Shown: positions 40,601-52,800 of the stretch, one piece after another
Position numbering within the stretch: the first letter of the stretch is position 1
Layout: each line of letters opens with the position of its first letter
Origin: Glandiceps talaboti
Taxonomy: Eukaryota > Hemichordata > Enteropneusta > Spengelidae
DNA length: 64,000 bases
Assembly: GCF_964340395.1 (NCBI RefSeq)
Contig: NC_135557.1
Coordinates: 372,001 to 436,000, forward strand
Direction: 5' to 3'
Made by a program: the position numbers and the translations under genes
The notes under the pieces: model-generated
What the model was told of the DNA's origin: nothing
What the model saw: the letters and a program-made list of their open reading frames with translations, nothing else
The model's database searches: none

Positions 40601-43600
40601 TGTACACTTGATAGTTTTGTGTGTTTGTACACTTGATAGTTGTCTATGTTTGTACACTTGATAGTTGTCTATGTTTGTACAGTTGATAGTTGTCTATGTT
40701 TGTACACTTGATAGTTGTCTATGTTTGTACACTTGATAGTTGTCTGTATTTGTACACTTGATAGTTGTCTATGTTTGTACACTTGATAGTTGTCTATGTT
40801 TGTACACTTGATAGTTGTGTATATCTAAACACTTGATAGTTGTGTATGTTTGTACACTTGATAGTTGTGTATATCTAAACACTTGATAGTTGTCTATGTT
40901 TATACACTTGATAGTTGTGTATGTTTGTACACTTGATAGTTGTCTGTATTTGTTCACTTGATAGTTGTCTGTATTTGTAAACTTGATAGTTGTCTATGTT
41001 TGTACACTTGATAGTTGTGTATGTTTGTACACTTGATAGTTGTCTATGTTTGTACACTTGATAGTTGTCTATGTTTGTACACTTGATAGTTGTCTGTATT
41101 TGTATACTTGATAGTTGTCTTTATTTGTATACTTGATAGTTGTCTGTATTTGTACACTTGATAGTCGTGTATGTTTGTACACTTGATAGTTGTCTATGTA
41201 TACTTGATGGTTGTCTGTATCTGTTCACTTGGTATTTGTGTATGTTTGTACACTTGATAGTTGTCTGTATTTGTACACTTGATAGTTGTCTATGTTTGTA
41301 CACTTGATAGTTGTCTGTATTTGTATACTTGATAGTTGTCTATGTTTGTACACTTGATAGTTGTCTGTATTTGTACACTTGATAGTTGTCTGTATTTGTA
41401 CACTTGATAGTTGTCTATATTTGTAAACTTGATAGTTGTGTATGTTTGTACACTTGATAGTTGTCTGTATTTGTACACTTGATAGTTGTCTATGTTTGTA
41501 CACTTGATAGTTGTCTGTATTTGTACACTTGATAGTTGTGTATGTTTGTACACTTGATAGTTGTCTATATTTGTACAATTGATAGTTGTCTGTATTTGTT
41601 CACTTGATGGTTGTGTACATTTGTACGCTCGATAGTTGTCTATATTTGTACACTTGATAATTGTGTATGTTTGTATACTTGACAGTTGTCTGTATTTGTA
41701 CACTTGATAGTTGTCTGTATTTGTACACTTGATAGTTGTCTGTACTTGTACACTTGATAGTTGTCTGTATTTGTACACTTGATAGTTGTCTGTATTTGTA
41801 TACTCGATAGTTGTCTGTATTTGTACACTTGATAGTTGTCTATATTTGTACACTTGATAGTTGTGTATGTTTGTACACTTGATAGTTGTCTATGTTTGTA
41901 CACTTGATAGTTGTCTATGTTTGTACACTTGATAGTTGTGTATGTTTGTACACTTGATAGTTGTGTATGTTTGTACACTTGATAGTTGTCTGTATTTGTA
42001 CACTTGATAGTTGTCTGTATTTGTACACTTGATAGTTGTCTGTATTTGTACACTTGATAGTTGTCTATATTTGTACACTTGATAGTTGTGTATGTTTGTA
42101 CACTTGATAGTTGTGTATGTTTGTACACTTGATAGTTGTGTATGTTTGTACATTTGATAGTTGTGTATGTTTGTACACTTGATAGTTGTCTATATTTGTA
42201 CACTTGATAGTTGTGTATGTTTGTACACTTGATAGTTGTGTATGTTTGTACACTTGATAGTTGTGTATGTTTGTATACTTGATAGTTGTGTATGTTTGTA
42301 CACTTGATAGTTGTGTATGTTTGTACACTTGATAGTTGTCTATGTTTGTATACTTGATGGTTGTCTGTATTTGTACACTTGATAGTTGTCTGTATGTGTA
42401 TACTTGATAGTTGTCTGTATTTGTACACTTGATAGTTGTGTATGTTTGTAAATTTGATAGTTGTGTATGTTTGTATACTTGATAGTTGTCTGTATTTGTA
42501 CACTTGATAGTTGTCTATGTTTGTATACTTGATAGTTGTCTGTATTTGTACACTTGATAGTTGTTTGTATTTGTACACTTGATATTTGTGTATGTTTGTA
42601 CGCTTGATAGTTTTCTGTATTTGTACACTTGAAATTGTCTGTATTTGTACACTTGATAGTTGTTTGCATTTGTACACTTAATATTTGTGTTTGTTTGTAC
42701 ACTTGATAGTTGTCTATGTTTGTACACTTGATAGTTGTCTGTATTTGTACACTTGATAGTTGTCTGTATTTGTACACTTGATAGTTGTCTATATTTGTAA
42801 ACTTGAAAGTTGTGTATGTATGTACACTTGATAGTTGTCTTTATTTGTACACTTGATAGTTGTGTACATTTGTACACTTGATAGTTGTGTATGTTTGTAT
42901 ACTTGATAGTTGTGTATGTATGTACACTTGATAGTTGTCTGTATTTGTTCACTTGATAGTTGTGTACATTTGTACACTTGATAGTTGTGTATGTTTGTAT
43001 ACTTGATAGTTGTCTGTATTTGTACACTTGATAGTTGTCTATATTTGTACACTTGATAATTGTGTATGTTTGTATACTTGATAGTTGTCTGTATTTGTAC
43101 ACTTAATAGTTGCGTATATTTGTACACTTGATAGTTGTGTATGTTTGTACACTTAATAATTGTCTATGTTTGTACACTTGATAGTTGTCTATATTTGTAC
43201 ACTTGATAGTTGTCTGTATTTGTACACTTGATAGTTGTCTGTATTTGTACACTTGATAGTTGTCTGTATTTGTACACTTGATAGTTGTCTATATTTGTAC
43301 ACTTGATAGTTGTCTATGTTTGTACACTTGATAGTTGTCTGTATTTGTACACTTGATAGTTGTCTGTATTTGTACACTTGATAGTTGTCTATATTTGTAA
43401 ACTTGAAAGTTGTGTATGTATGTACACTTGATAGTTGTCTTTATTTGTACACTTGATAGTTGTCTGTATTTGTTCACTTGATAGTTGTCTATGTTTGTAT
43501 ACTTGATAGTTGTCTGTATTTGTACACTTGATAGTTGTCTGTATTTGTACACTTGATAGTTGTCTATGTTTGTATACTTGATAGTTGTCTGTATTTGTAC

Positions 43601-44279
43601 ACTTGATAGTTGTCTGTATTTGTACACTTGATAGTTGTCTATGTTTGTACACTTGATAGTTGTCTGTATTTGTACACTTGATAGTTGTCTGTATTTGTAC
43701 ACTTGATAGTTGTGTATGTTTGTACACTTGATAGTTGTGTATGTTTGTACACTTGATAGTTGTGTATGTTTGTAAACTTGATAGTTGTGTATGTTTGTAC
43801 ACTTGATAGTTGTGTATGTTTGTACACTTGATAGTTGTCTATGTTTGTACACTTGATAGTTGTCTATATTTGTACACTTGATAGTTGTCTGTATTTGTAC
43901 ACTTGATAGTTGTGTATGTTTGTACACTTGATAGTTGTCTGTATTTGTACACTTGATAGTTGTCTATATTTGTAAACTTGATAGTTGTGTATGTTTGTAC
44001 ACTTGATAGTTGTCTGTATTTGTACACTTGATAGTTGTCTGTATTTGTACACTTGATAGTTGTCTATATTTGTACACTTGATAGTTGTCTGTATTTGTAC
44101 ACTTGATAGTTGTCTGTATTTGTAAACTTGATAGTTGTCTATATTTGTAAACTTGATAGTTGTGTATGTTTGTACACTTGATAGTTGTCTGTATTTGTAC
44201 ACTTGATAGTTGTCTGTATTTGTACACTTGATAGTTGTCTGTATTTGTAAACTTGATAGTTGTCTATATTTGTACACTT

Positions 44280-45180
44280 GATAGTTGTCTATGTTTGTAC
44301 ACTTGATAGTTGTCTGTATTTGTACACTTGATAGTTGTCTGTATTTGTACACTTAATAGTTGCGTATATTTGTACACTTGATAGTTGTCTGTATTTGTAA
44401 ACTTGATAGTTGTGTATGTTTGTACACTTGATAGTTGTCTATATTTGTATATTTGATAGTTGTTTGTATTTGTTCACTTGATAGTTGTCTGTATTTGTAC
44501 ACTTGATAGTTGTCTATGTTTGTATACTTGATAGTTGTGGATTTGTACACTTGATAGTTGTCTATATTTGTACACTTGTTAGTTGTCTATGTTTGTACAC
44601 TTGTTAGTTGTCTATGTTAGTACACTTGATAGTTGTCTGTATTTGTATACTTCATAGTTGTCTGTATTTGTATACTTGATAGCTGTGTATGTTTGTACAC
44701 TTGATAGTTGTCTATGTTTGTATACTTGATGGTTGTCTTTATTTGTATACTTGATAGTTGTCTGTATTTGTACACTTGATAGTTGTGTATGTTTGTACAC
44801 TTGATAGTTGTCTATGTACACTTGATAGTTGTCTGTATTTGTTTACTTGATATTTGTGTATGTTTGTATACTTGATAGTTTTCTATGTTTGTACACTTGA
44901 TAGCTGTCTGTATTTGTACACTTGATAGTTGTGTATGTTTGTACACTTTATAGTTTTCTGTTTTTGTAAACTTGATAGTTGTCTGTATTTGTTCACTTGA
45001 TATTTGTGTATGTTTGTACACTTGATAGTTTTCCGTATGTGTACACTTGATAGTTGTCTGTATTTGTACACTTGGTAATTGTGTATTTTTGTATACTTGA
45101 TAGCTGTCTGTATTTGTACACTTGATAGTTGTGTATGTTTGTACACTTGATAGTTGTGTATGTTTGTACACTTGATAGTT
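44280..45180 (+). repeat. Duplicated block inside the 25-bp array, copy 1 (offset 2,619)
   Basis: Irregular units recur at a constant offset of 2,619 bases: the broken unit GTTGTGGATTTGTAC (about 44,536 versus 47,155) and the short TCTATGTACAC unit (about 44,812 versus 47,431). A 13-unit (325-base) local duplication follows immediately (44,883 versus 45,208). Confidence 0.85.
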
Positions 45181-46899
45181 GTCTATGTTTGTATACTTGA
45201 TAGTTTTCTATGTTTGTACACTTGATAGCTGTCTGTATTTGTACACTTGATAGTTGTGTATGTTTGTACACTTGATAGTTTTCTGTTTTTGTAAACTTGA
45301 TAGTTGTCTGTATTTGTTCACTTGATATTTGTGTATGTTTGTACACTTGATAGTTTTCCGTATGTGTACACTTGATAGTTGTCTGTATTTGTACACTTGG
45401 TAATTGTGTATTTTTGTATACTTGATAGCTGTCTGTATTTGTACACTTGATAGTTGTGTATGTTTGTACACTTGATAGTTGTGTATGTTTGTACACTTGA
45501 TAGTTGTCTATGTTTGTACACTTGATAGTTGTCTATGTTTGTACACTTGATAGTTGTGTATGTTTGTACACTTGATAGTTGTGTATGTTTGTACACTTGA
45601 TAGTTGTCTATGTTTGTACACTTGATAGTTTTCTATGTTTGTAAACTTGATAGTTGTCTGTATTTGTACACTTGATAGTTGTGTATGTTTGTACACTTGA
45701 TAGTTTTCCGTATGTGTACACTTGATAGTTGTCTGTATTTGTACACTTGATAATTGTGTATGTTTGTATACTTGATAGCTGTCTGTATTTGTACACTTGA
45801 TAGTTGTGTATGTTTGTACACTTGATAGTTTTCTGTATTTGTACACTTGATAGTTGTCTATATTTGTACACTTGATAATTGTGTATGTTTGTATACTTGA
45901 TAGCTGTCTGTATTTGTACACTTGATAGTTGTGTATGTTTGTACACTTGATAGTTTTCTGTATTTGTACACTTGATAGTTGTCTATATTTGTACACTTGA
46001 TAGTTGTGTATGTTTGTACACTTGATAGTTGTCTATGTTTGTACACTTGATAGTTGTCTATATTTGTACACTTGATAGTTGTCTGTATTTGTACACTTGA
46101 TAGTTGTGTATGTTTGTACACTTGATAGTTGTCTGTATTTGTACACTTGATAGTTGTCTATATTTGTAAACTTGATAGTTGTGTATGTTTGTACACTTGA
46201 TAGTTGTCTGTATTTGTACACTTGATAGTTGTCTGTATTTGTACACTTGATAGTTGTCTGTATTTGTAAACTTGATAGTTGTCTATATTTGTACACTTGA
46301 TAGTTGTCTATGTTTGTACACTTGATAGTTGTCTGTATTTGTACACTTGATAGTTGTCTGTATTTGTAAACTTGATAGTTGTCTATATTTGTACACTTGA
46401 TAGTTGTGTATGTTTGTACACTTGATAGTTGTCTATGTTTGTACACTTGATAGTTGTCTATATTTGTACACTTGATAGTTGTCTGTATTTGTACACTTGA
46501 TAGTTGTGTATGTTTGTACACTTGATAGTTGTCTGTATTTGTACACTTGATAGTTGTCTGTATTTGTAAACTTGATAGTTGTCTATATTTGTACACTTGA
46601 TAGTTGTGTATGTTTGTACACTTGATAGTTGTCTATGTTTGTACACTTGATAGTTGTCTATATTTGTACACTTGATAGTTGTCTGTATTTGTACACTTGA
46701 TAGTTGTGTATGTTTGTACACTTGATAGTTGTCTGTATTTGTACACTTGATAGTTGTCTATATTTGTAAACTTGATAGTTGTGTATGTTTGTACACTTGA
46801 TAGTTGTCTGTATTTGTACACTTGATAGTTGTCTGTATTTGTACACTTGATAGTTGTCTGTATTTGTAAACTTGATAGTTGTCTATATTTGTACACTTG

Positions 46900-47800
46900 A
46901 TAGTTGTCTATGTTTGTACACTTGATAGTTGTCTGTATTTGTACACTTGATAGTTGTCTGTATTTGTACACTTAATAGTTGCGTATATTTGTACACTTGA
47001 TAGTTGTCTGTATTTGTAAACTTGATAGTTGTGTATGTTTGTACACTTGATAGTTGTCTATATTTGTATATTTGATAGTTGTTTGTATTTGTTCACTTGA
47101 TAGTTGTCTGTATTTGTACACTTGATAGTTGTCTATGTTTGTATACTTGATAGTTGTGGATTTGTACACTTGATAGTTGTCTATATTTGTACACTTGTTA
47201 GTTGTCTATGTTTGTACACTTGTTAGTTGTCTATGTTAGTACACTTGATAGTTGTCTGTATTTGTATACTTCATAGTTGTCTGTATTTGTATACTTGATA
47301 GCTGTGTATGTTTGTACACTTGATAGTTGTCTATGTTTGTATACTTGATGGTTGTCTTTATTTGTATACTTGATAGTTGTCTGTATTTGTACACTTGATA
47401 GTTGTGTATGTTTGTACACTTGATAGTTGTCTATGTACACTTGATAGTTGTCTGTATTTGTTTACTTGATATTTGTGTATGTTTGTATACTTGATAGTTT
47501 TCTATGTTTGTACACTTGATAGCTGTCTGTATTTGTACACTTGATAGTTGTGTATGTTTGTACACTTGATAGTTTTCTGTTTTTGTAAACTTGATAGTTG
47601 TCTGTATTTGTTCACTTGATATTTGTGTATGTTTGTACACTTGATAGTTTTCCGTATGTGTACACTTGATAGTTGTCTGTATTTGTACACTTGGTAATTG
47701 TGTATGTTTGTATACTTGATAGCTGTCTGTATTTGTACACTTGATAGTTGTGTATGTTTGTACACTTGATAGTTGTGTATGTTTGTACACTTGATAGTTG
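46900..47800 (+). repeat. Duplicated block inside the 25-bp array, copy 2 (offset 2,619)
   Basis: Partner of the block at 44,280-45,180, with the same irregular and shortened units in the same order. Confidence 0.85.
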
Positions 47801-49427
47801 TCTATGTTTGTACACTTGATAGTTTTCTATGTTTGTATACTTGATAGCTGTCTGTATTTGTACACTTGATAGTTGTGTATGTTTGTACACTTGATAGTTT
47901 TCCGTATGTGTACACTTGATAGTTGTCTGTATTTGTACACTTGATAATTGTGTATGTTTGTATACTTGATAGCTGTCTGTATTTGTACACTTGATAGTTG
48001 TGTATGTTTGTACACTTGATAGTTTTCTGTATTTGTACACTTGATAGTTGTCTATATTTGTACACTTGATAATTGTGTATGTTTGTATACTTGATAGCTG
48101 TCTGTATTTGTACACTTGATAGTTGTGTATGTTTGTACACTTGATAGTTTTCTGTATTTGTACACTTGATAGTTGTCTATATTTGTACACTTGATAATTG
48201 TGTATGTTTGTATACTTGATAGTTGTCTGTATTTGTACACTTGATAGTTGTCTATGTTTGTACACTCGATAGTTGTCTATATTTGTAAACTTGATAGTTG
48301 TGTATGTTTGTACACTTGATAGTTGTCTGTATTTGTACACTTGATAGTTGTCTATGTTTGTACACTTGATAGTTGTCTATATTTGTAAACTTGATAGTTG
48401 TGTATGTTTGTACACTTGATAGTTGTCTGTATTTGTACACTTGATAGTTGTCTATATTTGTAAACTTGATAGTTGTGTATGTTTGTACACTTGATAGTTG
48501 TGTATGTTTGTACACTTGATAGTTGTCTGTATTTGTACACTTGATAGATGTGTGTATTTGTACACTTGATAGTTGTCTATATTTGTAAACTTGATAGTTG
48601 TGTACGTTTGTACACTTGATAGTTGACTATATTTGTACATTTGATAGTTTTGTATTTGTTCACTTGATAGTTGTGTACATTTGTACACTTGATAGTTGTG
48701 TATGTTTGTACACTTGATAGTTGTCTATGTTTGTACACTTGATAATTGTCTATGTTTGTACACTTGATAGTTGTGTACATTTGTACACTTGATAGTTGTC
48801 TTTATTTGTACAGTTGATAGTTTTGTGTGTTTGTACACTTGATAGTTTTCTATGTTTGTACACTTGATAGTTGTCTATGTTTGTACACTTGATAGTTGTC
48901 TATATTTGTACACTTGATAGTTGTCTGTATTTGTACACTTGATAGTTGTGTATATCTAAACACTTGATAGTTGTCTATGTTTGTACACTTGATAGTTGTG
49001 TATGTTTGTACACTTGATAGTTGTGTATGTTTGTATACTTGATAGTTGTCTATGTTTGTATACTTGATAGTTGTCTATGTTTGTATACTTGATAGTTGTC
49101 TGTATTTGTACACTTGATAGTTGTGTATGTTTGTATACTTGATAGTTGTCTATGTTTGTACACTTGATAGTTGTCTATGTTTGTATACTTGATAGTTGTC
49201 TGTATTTGTACACTTGATAGTTGCCTATATTTGTACACTTGATAGTTGCCTATATTTGTACACTTGATAGTTGTGTATGTTTATACACTTGATAGTTGTC
49301 TATGTTCGTACACTTGATAGTTTTGTATATCTATGCACTTCATAGTTGTCTATGTTTGAGAGTTTTTTACTTAGAGACATCATTCATATCTATACTAATT
49401 AACATTTAATTAATATCACTTTACCAA

Positions 49428-49691
49428 TTAATTGTTATCTTGAGGAAGAACTAAGGAAGACATTTGGTAAATAAAGTGGAAAGTCTTTGAAAGAAAGATT
49501 TTACCTCTATAACCAATATCTCTGCTAGACCAAATATTCAGCTTTGTCCTCATAATCAAATCAGATTTACGGAAGTTTTTCTCTACGTTTGCCGTACCTT
49601 TGTATAATACACAACTACCAAGAAGTTTAACTGATTCTGAAGTCAAGCTGCATATTTTATCTTTCCACACGGGCCGGGAGCCCATACACAC
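49428..49691 (-). mobile_element. LINE reverse-transcriptase fragment, antisense to the host gene
   Basis: The - strand encodes about 87 residues that resemble the region just after the catalytic palm of LINE (L1/Tx1-like) ORF2 proteins. It has VKLLGS near residue 21, then KLNIWSSRDIGYRGKIFLSKTF (about residues 51-72), then a short hydrophobic run and LP. The pattern KLxxWxxRDxxxxGKIxxxKT is typical of that part of LINE proteins (family knowledge). Only about 8 percent of a full ORF2 is present, with no endonuclease or YADD box, so this is a dead fragment. It lies in the non-repetitive gap between the 25-bp array and exon b. The exact LINE clade cannot be told by eye. Confidence 0.65.
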
Positions 49692-49740
49692 ACAAGGTCT
49701 GTTTTTGCTTTGTTAACACAGTTTTGTTATTTTGAGTTTT

Positions 49741-49792
49741 GATCATTTTGTTTCTTTTTCTTTATTTTCTTTCCACTTTGGACTTTCACCAG
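49741..49792 (+). other. Polypyrimidine tract and acceptor of exon b
   Basis: A long T/C-rich run (TTTCTTTTTCTTTATTTTCT and onward to TTTCACCAG) ends at AG 49,791-49,792. It is the strongest acceptor in the area. A second AG at 49,809-49,810 (GGTTTGCAG) is in the same frame and would drop six residues. Confidence 0.6.
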
Positions 49793-49881
49793 TCACTATA
49801 TGGTTTGCAGTCCCTGCAGTCGTTTTGTGAATACCCATTACATATTCAAGATAAACTAAATAGAGTTGCATTTTTTCACAG
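49793..49881 (+). CDS. Exon b of the CNBD2/CRIS-like gene: N-terminal helices of the CNBD
   Basis: An 89-base exon (29 codons plus two bases), phase 0 in and phase 2 out, donor CACAG|GTAAGC at 49,882. It reads SLYGLQSLQSFCEYP then LHIQDKLNRVAFFH, and the trailing AG joins the first T of exon c to make Ser. The sequence SFCEYP..IQDKLNRVAFF is the expected helical N-bundle just before the beta barrel (compare the general CNBD pattern F...p...+.l...h...). The phase fits exon a on one side and exon c on the other exactly, which is strong internal support. The - strand here also has a 61-codon open frame; that is a shadow. An alternative acceptor at 49,810 is possible. The upstream one gives the longer helix and has the better pyrimidine tract. 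Confidence 0.8.
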
Positions 49882-50209
49882 GTAAGCAAGCAAACTGTTA
49901 CCATTGCTTGACTTGGTTTGCTTTCCATAAAACTCTCCCGATTTAAGTATGTATCTTTGATATATCTTTAATAGGTGGAAACAACCATGCATTTTAAGGG
50001 ATATCTCCAAATTCAAAGTCATGGATAACCACTAGACTAAGCTATTAAGCTATAAGGACACTGAAAATATATATTACCACGAGAGGGCTTTTATGTTGCA
50101 ACTATTATAATACGGTAGATTTGAAAAGAAAGTATATCATACGTTCATGAAGTACAAACCATGTATACCTTTTTGGAATGTCACGATATTATATCTAAAA
50201 TACATTATC
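49882..50209 (+). other. Non-repetitive 5' part of the intron after exon b
   Basis: About 330 bases of A+T-rich unique sequence with no open frame or recognisable element. Unlike the introns after exons a, c and d, the array in this intron does not begin at the donor. Confidence 0.5.
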
Positions 50210-52136
50210 TCCCTAGGATTTAAAATACAATGGGTCTCTTTGGCTATAAAGTACACTGGGTTTCTTTGGCTATAAAGTACACTGGGTCTCTGGGATATAA
50301 AATACACTGGGTCTCTGGGATATAAAGTACACTGGGTCTCTTTGGCTATAAAGTACACTGGGTCTCTAGAATATAAAGTACACTGGGTCTCTTTGGCTAT
50401 AAAGTACAATGGGTCTCTAGAATATAAACTACAATGGATCTCTTTGGCTATAAAGTACACTGGGTCTCTTTGGCTATAAAGTACACTGGGTCTCAGGGAT
50501 ATAAAGTACACTGGGTCTCTGGGATATAAAGTACACTGGGTCTCTTTGGCTATAAAGTACGCTGGGTCTTTTTGGCTATAAAATACACTGGGTCTCTGGG
50601 ATATAAAATACAATGGGTCTCTGGGATATAAAGTACACTGGGTCTCTAGAATATAAAATACACTGGGTCTCTTTGGCTATAAAGTACACTGGGTCTCTTT
50701 GGCTATGAAGTACACTGGGTTTCTTTGGCTATAAAGTACACTGGGTCTCTAGAATATAAAATGTACTGGGTCTCTTTGGCTATAAAGTACACTTGGTCTC
50801 TTTGGTTATAAAGTACACTGGGTTTCTTTGGCTATAAAGTACACTGGGTCTCTAGAATATAAAATACAATGGGTCTCTTTGGCTATAAAGTACACTGGGT
50901 CTCTGGGATATAAATACAATGGGTCTCTTTGGCTATAAAGTACACTGGGTCTCTGGAATATAAAGTACACTGGGTCTCTTTGGCTATAAAGTACACTGGG
51001 TCTCTGGAATATAAAATACAATGGGTCTCTTTGGCTATAAAGTACACTGGGTCTCTGGGATATAAAATACAATGGGTCTCTTTGGCTATAAAGTACACTG
51101 GGTCTCTGGGATATAAAGTACACTGGGTCTCTGGGATATAAAATACACTGGGTCTCTGGGATATAAAGTGCACTGGGTCTCTGGGATATAAAGTACACTG
51201 GGTCTCTGGGATATAAAGTACACTGGGTCTCTTTGGCTATGAAGTACACTGGGTCTCTGGAATATAAAATACAATGGGTCTCTTTGGCTATAAAGTACAC
51301 TGGGTCTCTGGGATATAAAATACAATGGGTCTCTTTGGCTGTAAAGTACACTGGGTCTCTGGGATGTAAAGTACACTGGGTCTCTGGGATATAAAATACA
51401 ATGGGTCTCTATAATATGAAATACACAGGGTCTCGGGATATAAAATACACATTGTCTCTGAGATATTAAATACACTGGGTCTCTGAAATATAAGGTACAC
51501 TAAATCTCTTGGTCTATAGGATATGAAATATATTGGGTATCTAGTATGTAAAATATATGGTCTCTAGCGCGTATAAAACACACTGGGTCTCAGAGATATA
51601 AGATACACCGGGTCTCTAGGATGTAAAATACACGGGGTCTCTATAATATCATATACATTGGGACACTGGGATATAAAATACACAGGGTTTCTGGGATATA
51701 CGGTACACTGGATCTCTGGGATATAAATTACTTTGGGTCTATAGAATATAAAATATATTCGGTCTATAGGATGTAAAATATACGGTCTCTATGATATAAA
51801 ACACACTGTTCTCTGGGATATAATATACTCTGGTTCTCTGGGATATAAAACGAGTAAACTGGGTCTCTGGGATATAAAATGCACTGGGATACGGTGATAT
51901 AAAATACACTGGGTCTCCTGGATATAAAATATACTAGGTCTCTGGGATATAAGATACATTGGGTCTCTGGAATATAAGATACACTAGGTCTCTGGGATAT
52001 AAAATACACTAGGTCTTTGGGATATACGATGCAGTTGGTCTCTGGCATATAAGGTACACTGGATCTTTGGGATATAAAGTATATTGGATCTCTGGGATAG
52101 AAAATACATTGGGTGTCTGGGATATAAAATATACTG
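50210..52136 (+). repeat. 25/26-bp minisatellite, about 75 units, intron between exons b and c
   Basis: Two interleaved monomers make up the array. One is 25 bases (GTCTCTGGGATATAAAGTAC..., example 51,202-51,226). The other is 26 bases, with TTTGGCTATAAAGTAC in place of GGGATATAAA. Almost every unit carries TATAAA on the sense strand. The left 1.2 kb is well conserved. From about 51,400 units decay progressively and the array ends against the foldback at 52,137. Long - strand frames (50,137-50,613, 50,806-51,351, 51,086-51,475) with YFIAKETQ / YFISQRPSV / LYSQRDP periods come from the repeat and are not supported as genes. Confidence 0.95.
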
Positions 52137-52386
52137 GGTAAACTTTTAATATTTTGTATGAAACTTTTATTTTCCAAGAACAAGCTTTTAATTCTTGAAA
52201 GGAAACTTTCAGAAATTTTTCGATAGTAAACTTTTATCCCAAGAACAGACTTTTGAAATTCCAAGTCAAAACTAAATTTGATGGTATGGGTTACGTTTAA
52301 TTTCAATATGTGTAATTCTCTACCTCTGAGGGCGCAAATCGTCCAAGGAATTGTGGGATAACTTCACTTCTGCTGCCATTAAAAAA
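52137..52386 (+). repeat. Left arm of an imperfect inverted repeat (foldback element)
   Basis: The reverse complement of this arm aligns with 52,460-52,613 nearly end to end. Shared blocks include GCGCCCTCAGAGG, CACATATTGA, TTTCAAGAATTAAAAGCTTG and TTCTTGGAAAATAAA. The arm is longer than its partner mainly through a block of about 21 bases near 52,341-52,362. The structure resembles a foldback or MITE-like DNA element. I see no clear target-site duplication and the left end abuts the 25/26-bp array directly. Confidence 0.75.
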
Positions 52387-52459
52387 GGTTTTGCCATGTA
52401 AAAAAAGTATTTTGTCATGTCCAGAGAGATGCAAAATATTTAATATTACACATCCACAG

Positions 52460-52615
52460 AAAAAATGGCTGGTGAAACTAAATTGCGCCCTCAGAGGCAG
52501 AGATTTGCACATATTGAGTTTACTCTCGAAACAGTTCTTGAAAGTTTTCTTTCAAGAATTAAAAGCTTGTTCTTGGAAAATAAAGGTTTCATACGAAATA
52601 TTAAAAGTTTACTCT
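52460..52615 (+). repeat. Right arm of the imperfect inverted repeat
   Basis: Partner of 52,137-52,386, with about 73 bases of loop (52,387-52,459) between the arms. The inner ends of both arms begin with ATGGC(T/A)G: ATGGCTGGTGAAAC on + at 52,465, and ATGGCAGCAGAAGTG on - near 52,380. The arm continues rightward into a short direct repeat. Confidence 0.75.
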
Positions 52616-52800
52616 TGAAAACCAAAGGTTTCTTTTGCAAGAATTAAAAGTTTGTTCATGGAAAATAAAGTTTCATACGAAATATTAAAAGTTTACTCTT
52701 GAAAACCAAAGGTTTCTTTTGCAAGAATTAAAAGTTTGTTCATGGAAAATAAAGTTTCACACGAAATATTAAAAGTTTACTCTTGAAAATAAAGTTTTAT
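52601..52800 (+). repeat. 84-bp direct repeat derived from the foldback end, about 2.3 copies
   Basis: TTAAAAGTTTACTCTTGAAA recurs at 52,601, 52,685 and 52,769, an 84-base period. The unit is built from the outer part of the foldback arm (AAGAATTAAAAG, GGAAAATAAAG, ATACGAAATATTAAAAG). Confidence 0.8.

Larger units (their letters stand above)
25910..49352 (+). repeat. 25-bp minisatellite array, about 935 units, intron between exons a and b
   Basis: A head-to-tail array with a 25-base period (example unit 26,067-26,091), sense core TTGATAGTTGT then (C/G)T(A/G)T(G/A)TTTGTACAC. It starts 16 bases after the exon a donor and ends near 49,352. Variation is concentrated at four positions of the unit. 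Some stretches are shortened, for example GATAGTTTGTACAC near 31,040 and 33,832. On the - strand the unit lacks stops in all three frames, which yields many antisense open frames with a 25-residue period (around YRQLSSVQ, TTIKCTN and DNYQVYK). The longest covers 41,640-42,677. These have no unique coding flanks and are repeat shadows. Confidence 0.97.

Noticed and set aside
25979-49238. More than one hundred antisense open frames of 60-345 codons (YRQLSSVQ, TTIKCTN, DNYQVYK).
   Set aside because: They are a by-product of a stop-free 25-bp unit, overlap each other in several frames, and have no unique coding flanks or plausible start context.
25910-49352. The exon a donor as founder of the 25-bp array.
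   Set aside because: The similarity between AAGGTGAGTACCTAT and the unit's GTTTGTACACTT is too weak to claim. Only the closeness of the array to the donor is supported.
49743-49928. A - strand 61-codon frame with HKTT...N..V.GE, which resembles the end of a Ty3/gypsy integrase.
   Set aside because: The same bases on + hold exon b with a strong pyrimidine tract, a consensus donor and exact phase agreement with exons a and c. The integrase resemblance is short and lacks catalytic residues.
50137-51500. Antisense frames with SQRPSVLYSQRDP and + frame 50,929-51,141 with MAIKYTGSL.
   Set aside because: These are shadows of the 25/26-bp array, with no flanking coding sequence.
51764-52647. Open frames at 51,764-52,306 (-), 52,303-52,512 (-), 52,391-52,618 (+) and 52,465-52,647 (+).
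   Set aside because: They span decayed repeat units and foldback arms with no recognisable domain. The similarity between them is explained by the inverted repeat.
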